From Bacteroidales bacterium (lineage in GTDB: Bacteria > Bacteroidota > Bacteroidia > Bacteroidales > JAADGE01): a stretch of 32,573 bases of DNA. Where the stretch lies: assembly GCA_029934515.1 (NCBI GenBank), contig JAOZMB010000005.1:1-32573 (forward strand), written 5' to 3'. Every line of letters starts with the position of its first letter. The stretch's first letter is position 1. Made by a program: the position numbers and the translations under genes. Below are positions 26,001 through 32,573 of the stretch, one piece after another. The notes below the pieces were generated by a model. The model was given only the letters and a program-made list of their open reading frames with translations, was not told the DNA's origin and did not search any database.

Positions 26001-29000
26001 TACTTGTTAAAGTAACTTCTGGTATTTCACTTACGACCATTATTACTGGATTTGTATTTGCCGAACAATTTGTAGTATTATTAACCTGAACATCAATAAT
26101 ATCTCCATTGTTTATATTAACAGTATTATAAATATTTGAACTACTATTTTGAACCAATTCATCGTTTATAAAAAACTGATATGCATTGTATCCTTCCGTT
26201 ACGGTAAAAGTAACATTCTCGCCCCTGCATATAGCTGTTGTCGATGCTTCGAGTAAAACTTCTGGTTCTGAATTAACAACAATATCTATCGAAGGTGGCG
26301 AATAAGAACAACCACCATTACCAACAACCTCAACACCAACAATATCACCATCTGACAAATTATCAGTTGTATAAATATTTGATGTCCCAAACTGAACATA
26401 CGAATCATTTATGCTAAATTTATAATTCTCGTATCCATCAGTTACTGTAAATGTAACAGCTTCGTTTTCGCAAATTTCATCATCACTACTTACCAATAAT
26501 GCCGTTGGCGGTTCGTGAACAAACATCAAAATATTTTCTGATAAAGAAGAACAATTAGCTGTATTTTCAACTTCAACACTCACAAGGTCATCATTCGATA
26601 ATACCGATGAAGAATAAATATTTGAACTTCCTGTTTGCTTTTCAATAGAATTAACAAAGAAAGTGTAATTCGAATATCCAGCATAAGCAATAAAGTTTAC
26701 ATTCTCTCCTTCACATATCTCATCAGCAGATGCAACAAGCGTAGCCGTAGGAAGAGGCTGAACAGATACAGAAATATTATCAGAAATATCTAAACAATTA
26801 TTTATATTGGAAACGCCAACACTTACCAACTGCCCATCTGTCATCGAATTATTTGAATATGTCATTTGTCCAGAAGGTCCTTGAACAGATAATCCATCTA
26901 CAAAGAACTCGTAAACAATACCACCCGAAGCCGTAAATGTAATATTTTCGTTTTCACAAATATCTGCTCCTGAACTAATAAGTCCTGCAACAGGTATATC
27001 AGAAACAGTAATTGCAATAGCCGAAGCAACAGCCGAACAAGAGCCGTTGTTACTTGCCGTAACATTAACAATATCTCCGTTTGATAAATTAGAAGTTGTA
27101 AATGTATATGCACTTGATGTTTGAGCAGGTATGCCGTTTACCGTAAATTCATAATTTATATATCCGCTTGTTGCTGTAAATACAATATTCTCGCCATCAC
27201 AAATATTATTTGCAGAGTTCGTTAAATTTACTGTTGGTATTTCATTTACAGTAATTATTACTGGTGAAGTATTTACCGAGCAAGCCGATTGGTTTGTAAC
27301 ATTTACAGTAATAATATCACCGTTACTCAAACCTGTTGTGCTGTATGTATTATCATTTCCGTTTTGAATTTGTTCATTATTCAAAAAGAATTCATAATTT
27401 TCAAAACCTTCTGTTGCTGTAAATTCAACATTATCACCGTTACATATAGTTGTTGCCGAAGCATCAAGCGAAGCATCAGGCATATTGTTTACAGTGATAT
27501 TTATACCAGCATGACTGTAAGAGCAATTATTTTCATTATAAGTTATAACACTAACAAGCTCTTGGTCAGATAAATTATTTGCCGTAAAAATATTAGAACT
27601 TCCAGCTTGTGCAATAATTCCTTCAATATAAAATTCATAATATTCAAAACCAAGACTTGCCGTAAATACAACTTGTTCGCTTTCGCAAATAATTGTAGCA
27701 CTTGGCGTTAATGTTGCTGTTGGCTGTGGATATACTATTATCGGAACTCCTTCGGTTTCAAAAATACAAGATTCAGTATTTGCAATTATTACGTTTACAA
27801 TATCTCCTGTTGATAATTCCGAAGATGTATATGTATTTTGCGAACCCGTCTGGACTACAATACCGTTGAGTTTAAAATCGTAATTATCATACTCGCCAGT
27901 TGCAGTGAACGTTACACTTTCTCCAAAACAAATTTCATCGGCAGATGCCACAAGCACAGCTTCTGGAAGTTCATTTATTGTTACTGTTATTTCGTTTGAG
28001 ATATCAAAACAATTATTCAAATTAAATGCCGCAACGGATACAGTCTGACCGTTTGTTAAATTATCAGACACATAAGTCGTAGCAACATCAGGTCCCTGAA
28101 CACTAACACCATCAACAAAGAACTGATAAACAGAACCTCCTGATGCGGTAAAATTTATTGTCTCCCCAGAACAAATTGTTGTATTATTAGCTGATAAATC
28201 TGCAATAGGTAAATCGGAAACAGAAATAATCGAAACAGAACTTGCCGAGCAACCACCTGAATTATATACAGTAACTCCAACTACATCTGCATCGGATAGC
28301 TCGGAATTAGAATATGTATTTGCCGCCGATGTTTGCACTGTCTCTCCGTTTACACTAAAAATATAATTTACATATCCTTGCTGTGCCGTAAACAATACAG
28401 TTTCACCTTCACAAATATTATAATCAGAAACATCAAGAGTTACAGAAGGAACTTCATTTACAGTCATAATTACTGGCAATGATAAATCTGAACAACCCGA
28501 AAGATTTGTAACATTCACTCTAACAATACTGTTATTACTTATATTTGTAGTATTGTAAATATTAGAGTTTCCGTTTTGAACAGGTATTTCATTTATCAAA
28601 AATTCATAATTTTCAAAACCTTCTGTCGCCGTGAAAGTAACCTGCTCGCCGACACAAATTGTCGATGCACTCGCCTGAATTGTTGCAACTGGAATTTCGT
28701 TTACAGACATTGTAATTCCATTATGTAAATACGAACAACCTTCTGAACTAAATACTTCAACTTTAATAAAATCATTATCCGAAATTTCAGTTGGAGTAAA
28801 TGTATTTATATTACTGGTTTGTAAAATTATATCATTAATACTAAACTCATATGTATCATATCCTGAACTTGCCGTAAAAGTAAGCTGTTCGTTTTCACAA
28901 ATTTCTGTTTCAGTTGGTATTAATACAGTTATAGGATTATCAAAAATATTCATTGTTATAGAAGCAGGACTGGAAGAACAAGCCGTTGAATTAGTTACTT

Positions 29001-32000
29001 CTACTTCGACAATATCATTGTCAGCTAAATTAATCGAAGAATAATTATTGTTATCACCATTTTGAACAACTATATTATTAATCATAAATTTGTAATTATC
29101 ATAACCTTCTGTTGCCGTTAAATTAATTAGTTCTCCTTCACAAATATCATTATCTGAAACGAGAAGCACTGCATCTGGTAATTGATTTACAGTAATCGGT
29201 ATTTCCGAAGATACATCATAACAACCATTTGAATTACTAACTGAAACAGAAACAGATTGTCCGTTTGTCAATTCGCTTGTCGTAAATTGATTTAATCCAG
29301 AAGGTCCTTGAACATTTAATCCGGATACAAAAAATTCATAATTCATTCCGCCAGAGGCTGTGAAAGTAACTTGTTCGTTTTCGCAAATAGATGTCTCTGT
29401 ACTTATAAGTGTTGCCGAAGGCTGGTTGTTTACGGATACTATTATACCCGAACCAATTGCCGAACAATCTCCAGCACTTGTTGCCGTTACATTTACAATA
29501 TCATTATTATTCAAATTTGAATTTACATAAGTGTTTACCACAGAGTTTTGTACTGGTAAATCATTTACCGTAAAAATATAATTTGCATATCCGGGTGTTG
29601 CTGTAAATATTATCTGTTCTCCTTCGCAAATAACATCAGGATTGTTTGTTAATAAAACAACTGGCGAATCGCTGACCGTCATTATTACTGGTGATGTCAC
29701 CGTTGAGCAATAATTAGAATTTGCAACCTCACAAATAACAATATCACTATTTTCCAAACCAGAAGATACATATTCATTTACTGCACCGTTTTGAACAACT
29801 TGACCATTTAAGAAAAATTTATAATTTTCATATCCGCTTGTGGCTGTAAATGTAACCTGTTCACTTGTGCAAATAACACTCGAAGAGGCATTCAATACTG
29901 CATCTGGCGAATCGTTAATTGATGCCAAAATACCCGGATAATTATAAGAACAATTCTCTGTATTAAGTATTTCGACACTAATTAAATCATCGTCTGAAAT
30001 TATATTACTTGAATATGTATTTACTGAACCAGTCTGCACAAGCTCTGTATTTTTACTAAATTTGTAAATACTAAATCCCGGACTTGCCGTAAAAGTTACT
30101 TCATTGCCAGAACAAATAGACGCTGGTGTTTGTGATAAAGTTATAGCTGACGCATCAGGTAAAGAGTTTACAATTATTGAAATATTTGCTGTCTCTGCTT
30201 TACAAGCTGATAGATTTGTCGCTTCAACATTGACCTCATCACCGTTGTTGAGGTTTGTTGTTGTATAAATATTATTTTCATTATTTTGAACTTCAAACCC
30301 GTTGACCATAAATTTATAATTTTCATAACCACTGGTCGCCGTGAACTCAACTGGATAAGTTTCGCAAATTTCTGTATCGCTTGCCATTAAATCAACAACA
30401 GGTATATCGTTTACCGTCATTGTAATACCAGAATATATATCCGAACAATTATACTCATCGCTAACCTCAACAGAAACAGTCTGTCCGTCAAGAATAGAAT
30501 TACTAATATAAGAAGTATTTCCAGAAGGACCTTGAACACTTACTCCTGAAACGAAGAACTCATATAGCGATGCTCCCGAAGCTGTAAAAGTAACATCTTC
30601 GCCAGCACAAATATTATTATTATTTACATCAAGTTCGGCAGTAGGCTTATCGTGAACAGTTACAATAATCGCTGGACTCTCTGCAAGACAACCTTCTCCA
30701 TTCAATGCTTCCACACTGACAACATTAGAATTTGTCAAACCAGTATTTGTATATATATTTGCGCCAGAGTTTTGCACTTCGTCGCCATCAATCATAAATT
30801 TATAGTTTGTATATCCACCTGTTGCCGTAAAAATAATATTTTCATTTTCACAAATTTCATTATCAGAAGCTATCAAATTAACCTCAGGTATTTCGTTAAC
30901 AGTTATTAATACTGGCAATGTTGTTACTTGACAGTCATCAGAATTTGTTACTTTTACGATTATGTTATCCAAATTACCAAATTCGGAACTACTGTATGTA
31001 TTTGCACTTCCGTTTTGCACTGTAATATTATTTAATATAAATTCATAATTTGTAAATCCTGTGCTTGCTGTTAATGTAATATTTTCGCCGATACAAATTG
31101 TTGATTCAGAAGCCTCTAATGTTGCTGTTGGTAATGTATTTACATTTATTTCAACTCCGGGATGTGAATACGAACAGTTATCAGTATTATAAACATCAAC
31201 AGTAATAAGACTGCCATCGTCAAGCGAAGAAGAAGTAAATTCGTTTAATGTACCCGACTGTATAAGAATGTTATTAACTTTAAAATCATAATTTGAATAA
31301 CCAGAACTTGCCGTGAAAGTAATAGGTTCGTTTTCACAAATTTCGGTTGCACTTGGCGTTAAAACTGTTATAGGATTATCATGAACTGTCATTGTTATCA
31401 ATGAAGGTTCGGCAGCACAATTTGCTGTATTTGTTACTTCAACTCCAACTATATCATTATTGCTGAGTGTGTTAAAAGAACAACTATTTGAAGCTGTATT
31501 TTGAACTTCAATACCATTAATTGTAAATTTATAATTGTCATAATTACCTGTTGCAGTGAAAGTAACATTTTCGCCTTCACAAATTTCATCATCAGAACTT
31601 ATCAAAACAACCGATGGGTTTTCTTCAACCATTATAATAACATCTGCAAGGTCGGAACAGCCACTTTCATTGGTTACTTCTACGGTAACTGTTTGACCGT
31701 TGTTTAAAGAATTTGTAGTAAATTCTGTTAAATTTAAAGGACCTTGAACACTCATTCCTGCAACAAAAAATTCATAATTCGTTCCTCCAGATGCTGTAAA
31801 AGTAACATCTTCTCCTTCGCAAACAGGATTAGTATTTTCTGTAATAATAGCAATAGGATTAATATTTATATTCATTATTATATCTGGACTTCCAGCAGTA
31901 CAAGAATTACCTGATAAAGCAATTACACTAACAATATCTGTATTATTAAGTACAGAACTCGTATAAATATTTGAATTTGAATTCTGAATAGAACTGTTGT

Positions 32001-32573
32001 TTACAAAGAAATTATAATTTGAATAACCATCTGTTGCTGTAAATATAACATCTTCACCATTGCAAATATCATTGTCAGAGACAACAATATCAACAGCTGG
32101 ATTGTCATTTACATTCATTATTATAGGCAATGATATTTCCGAACATAATGAAGAATTGGTAACTTGAAGTGTTACAATATCATTATTTACTATGTTTGTT
32201 GTGCTGTAAATATTACTCGTTCCATTTTGAACAACAACATTGTTTATCATAAATTTGTATATTGCGTTTTCAACTATATTAGCAGTAAATACGGCATTAT
32301 CACCTGTGCATATTACGGTTGCAGGAATATTTAAACCAGCTGTTGGTACAGTATTAACAATCATTGCTATCGCAGCGGGTTCTACAAAACAACCATTTGC
32401 ATTAAATACTTTAACAGTTACTTGATCATTATTCATAATTTCAGAAGTTGTGAAATTACTTAATGCACCAGACTGTACAGCCGTACCTCCGACACTAAAT
32501 TCATATAAAGTAAATCCAGAACTTGCCGTAAAAGTAACATCTTCGCCTTCGCAAATTTCTGAATCATTAACGC
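22789..32573 (-). CDS. Giant T9SS-secreted surface protein with Ig/PKD-like repeats (5' partial)
   Basis: The frame is open from the stop at 22789 to the right edge; the track's ATG at 32436 is internal, and 45 more in-frame codons precede it, so at least 3260 residues are encoded and the true start is beyond the window. About 36 tandem modules of about 81 residues share the pattern ICEGE-VTFTA-GY-NY-F-VNG--VQ...Y----L--GD-V-V-VTN---C. Each has two conserved Cys, probably a disulfide in an Ig/PKD-like beta sandwich. After the array come a divergent Ig-like module (VCENNQIVLSTTG), two further extracellular-type domains, and a terminal ITPNGDGVND...IYNRWGNEVY...GTYFFVV domain. That last domain is the gliding-motility/CHU_C type-B sorting signal recognised by the type IX secretion machinery. 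The product is expected to be exported and held on or shed from the cell surface, likely as an adhesin or long filament. Ligand unknown. Confidence 0.9.
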   Translation of the reverse strand, partial: VNDSEICEGEDVTFTASSGFTLYEFSVGGTAVQSGALSNFTTSEIMNNDQVTVKVFNANGCFVEPAAIAMIVNTVPTAGLNIPATVICTGDNAVFTANIVENAIYKFMINNVVVQNGTSNIYSTTNIVNNDIVTLQVTNSSLCSEISLPIIMNVNDNPAVDIVVSDNDICNGEDVIFTATDGYSNYNFFVNNSSIQNSNSNIYTSSVLNNTDIVSVIALSGNSCTAGSPDIIMNININPIAIITENTNPVCEGEDVTFTASGGTNYEFFVAGMSVQGPLNLTEFTTNSLNNGQTVTVEVTNESGCSDLADVIIMVEENPSVVLISSDDEICEGENVTFTATGNYDNYKFTINGIEVQNTASNSCSFNTLSNNDIVGVEVTNTANCAAEPSLITMTVHDNPITVLTPSATEICENEPITFTASSGYSNYDFKVNNILIQSGTLNEFTSSSLDDGSLITVDVYNTDNCSYSHPGVEINVNTLPTATLEASESTICIGENITLTASTGFTNYEFILNNITVQNGSANTYSSSEFGNLDNIIVKVTNSDDCQVTTLPVLITVNEIPEVNLIASDNEICENENIIFTATGGYTNYKFMIDGDEVQNSGANIYTNTGLTNSNVVSVEALNGEGCLAESPAIIVTVHDKPTAELDVNNNNICAGEDVTFTASGASLYEFFVSGVSVQGPSGNTSYISNSILDGQTVSVEVSDEYNCSDIYSGITMTVNDIPVVDLMASDTEICETYPVEFTATSGYENYKFMVNGFEVQNNENNIYTTTNLNNGDEVNVEATNLSACKAETANISIIVNSLPDASAITLSQTPASICSGNEVTFTASPGFSIYKFSKNTELVQTGSVNTYSSNIISDDDLISVEILNTENCSYNYPGILASINDSPDAVLNASSSVICTSEQVTFTATSGYENYKFFLNGQVVQNGAVNEYVSSGLENSDIVICEVANSNYCSTVTSPVIMTVSDSPVVLLTNNPDVICEGEQIIFTATPGYANYIFTVNDLPVQNSVVNTYVNSNLNNNDIVNVTATSAGDCSAIGSGIIVSVNNQPSATLISTETSICENEQVTFTASGGMNYEFFVSGLNVQGPSGLNQFTTSELTNGQSVSVSVSNSNGCYDVSSEIPITVNQLPDAVLLVSDNDICEGELINLTATEGYDNYKFMINNIVVQNGDNNNYSSINLADNDIVEVEVTNSTACSSSPASITMNIFDNPITVLIPTETEICENEQLTFTASSGYDTYEFSINDIILQTSNINTFTPTEISDNDFIKVEVFSSEGCSYLHNGITMSVNEIPVATIQASASTICVGEQVTFTATEGFENYEFLINEIPVQNGNSNIYNTTNISNNSIVRVNVTNLSGCSDLSLPVIMTVNEVPSVTLDVSDYNICEGETVLFTAQQGYVNYIFSVNGETVQTSAANTYSNSELSDADVVGVTVYNSGGCSASSVSIISVSDLPIADLSANNTTICSGETINFTASGGSVYQFFVDGVSVQGPDVATTYVSDNLTNGQTVSVAAFNLNNCFDISNEITVTINELPEAVLVASADEICFGESVTFTATGEYDNYDFKLNGIVVQTGSQNTYTSSELSTGDIVNVIIANTESCIFETEGVPIIVYPQPTATLTPSATIICESEQVVFTASLGFEYYEFYIEGIIAQAGSSNIFTANNLSDQELVSVITYNENNCSYSHAGINITVNNMPDASLDASATTICNGDNVEFTATEGFENYEFFLNNEQIQNGNDNTYSTTGLSNGDIITVNVTNQSACSVNTSPVIITVNEIPTVNLTNSANNICDGENIVFTATSGYINYEFTVNGIPAQTSSAYTFTTSNLSNGDIVNVTASNNGSCSAVASAIAITVSDIPVAGLISSGADICENENITFTASGGIVYEFFVDGLSVQGPSGQMTYSNNSMTDGQLVSVGVSNINNCLDISDNISVSVQPLPTATLVASADEICEGENVNFIAYAGYSNYTFFVNSIEKQTGSSNIYSSSVLSNDDLVSVEVENTANCSSLSENILMFVHEPPTALLVSSDDEICENEAVTFTVTDGYENYKFSINDSYVQFGTSNIYTTDNLSDGDIVGVEVVGNGGCSYSPPSIDIVVNSEPEVLLEASTTAICRGENVTFTVTEGYNAYQFFINDELVQNSSSNIYNTVNINNGDIIDVQVNNTTNCSANTNPVIMVVSEIPEVTLTSTLNNICTGEQVIFFATAGFVNYDFRINGNTVQNSPASTFTSNTFQDDDIITVLVTNSGGCSDISSAIALTVSNLPVANLQASETEICESEFITFTASGGSFYEFFIDGMSVQGPSGTTTYLTNSLLNGQTVTVNVMNSSYCLSQSEGITVSVSNAPNANISASDTDICSGNNVIFTAMPGYNNYKFRVNGIIVQDEEINTYSTTGLANNDVVTVEVENEFGCSIVSTGIIISVYNQATAALMSSDNDICNGESVVFTATTGFDYYTFMINDIPVYMGNSNIYTTASLSDGDIITVEVINPGNCTYTTPGVTITVNEIPIAELNATSTAICSGENVIFTATEGFENYVFILNGVEVQGGTDNTYSNSNLNNSDFISVRVTSNAGCEFTASPIIITVNEIPFVVLSYTSNDICENEPVTFTATNGYQNYEFFINDNSVQSSSSYIYNSSDFNNGDIVTVTATNSNECSGNSAAVIIIVNDLPDANLVSSATDLCEGETVVFTASGGTNYEFFVDGASVQGPSGITTYTTNTLTNGQTVTAEVINSNNCSVTTEGISVTVEDAPFSNLDVSEDEICENEEVVFTASLGFSNYIFKVNEIAVQNGVSNLYTTTEISDEDIVTVEIENASGCSSESPAITMTVYDIPDVDLIASDYEICENEFVTFTATPGFEFYNFIINGQLVQLSANNTYTTSDLENGDIVLVEITNDNNCSYTHVGIVMTVYDKPAQPLITTNSPVCENNQIVLSTTGAGDEYIWNIPLGINITTTVNFLTIEPAVLNDAGLYTVSIVQNDCASDLALPVAVVVDVSSPEVAYAGQDFLVCLDNGSAQLNAGNSIVSGSWSTESDAIIVTPNSYETYITNLNDGESYEFIWTLPSGACNISTSDNIIVNIAKMPVANSDNVTAAQNHTEEFINISINDSIWGNNYSIDIELYTENGDIEINSDYTINYTPIYEYIGKDEFIYNICVENCPELCDTATVFIDVTGELVIPDIITPNGDGVNDNLVIVGLEYYPENEVYIYNRWGNEVYHQINYQNDWSGTYENNLLPMGTYFFVVIDLRTGRLLEKGNFTLQK
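23815..32573 (-). repeat. Tandem array of ~36 Ig-like modules in a five-module higher-order repeat (~1215 bp)
   Basis: Modules of about 243 bp fall into five classes that recur in fixed order. The class carrying VQGPSG (one residue shorter, YEFFVDGxSVQGPSG) is every fifth module, anchored at 24446, 25661, 26876, 28091, 29303, 30527 and 31739, so spacings are 1215, 1215, 1215, 1212, 1224 and 1212 bp. The class with CSYSHPG-like endings is likewise every fifth module, as is the class ending SPVIMTVNEIP. Sequence between copies has diverged clearly, so the five-module block was amplified long ago or is held under selection. Confidence 0.9.

Noticed and set aside
22909-32425. Plus-strand and alternative-frame ORFs inside the giant gene (e.g. 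26898-27113, 27289-27573, 30652-30909)
   Set aside because: They are shadows produced by the repetitive coding sequence; none has a promoter, a recognisable domain or plausible composition.
32434-32436. ATG at 32436 as the true start of the giant protein
   Set aside because: The frame stays open for 45 more codons to the window edge and these encode part of another module (ICEGEDVTFTASSGF), so the start is outside.
23815-32573. Repeat array as a CRISPR or DNA-level satellite
   Set aside because: Units are about 243 bp, coding in one continuous frame, and diverge at synonymous and non-synonymous sites. There are no short identical repeats with unique spacers.

Overview
This AT-rich window most likely comes from a member of the Bacteroidota, probably a Bacteroidales-like lineage. 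The evidence is a giant secreted protein ending in a gliding/type IX secretion (T9SS) type-B sorting domain, the long form of NusB, CcsA, a lipid-anchored FKBP, a SiaB/SiaC pair, and several promoter-like sequences that fit the Bacteroidota pattern (TTTG, about 19 bp, then TAnnTTTG). No rRNA, tRNA or CRISPR array was seen. No gap between genes exceeds 300 bp.

Region 1 (1-2.2 kb) holds a decayed surface-protein gene. It carries an in-frame stop and at least two frameshifts, and its 3' end lies beyond the left edge. Just upstream is a 135-bp non-autonomous transposon-like element (MITE) with clear terminal inverted repeats and a perfect 9-bp target duplication.

Region 2 (2.2-10.1 kb) is a small defence/accessory island. 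It contains an AAA ATPase with a C-terminal PD-(D/E)XK-type nuclease motif, a complete type III restriction-modification operon (mod-res, opposite strand), an orphan Imm26-like immunity protein, and a PIN-toxin/antitoxin pair with a textbook Bacteroidota promoter. A 40-bp direct repeat brackets the Imm26 and PIN genes.

Region 3 (10.1-22.7 kb) is mostly housekeeping. It holds an FKBP-type lipoprotein, a divergent pullulanase-like GH13 enzyme whose third catalytic Asp reads as Asn, CcsA (cytochrome c maturation), NusB, a biotin carboxylase (AccC) behind a 15-bp perfect palindrome, a GH3-family acyl-adenylating protein, a BamA/D15-type outer-membrane barrel, a SiaB-like kinase with its SiaC-like partner, and a THUMP-domain rRNA methyltransferase.

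Region 4 (22.8 kb to the right edge) is one open reading frame of at least 3260 codons, with its 5' end beyond the window. It encodes about 36 tandem Ig/PKD-like modules of about 81 residues, a short different C-terminal region and a T9SS type-B sorting domain. The modules are arranged in a strict five-module higher-order repeat: seven anchors lie 1212-1224 bp apart. This is the most striking structure in the window. It is probably a very long cell-surface adhesin or filament.
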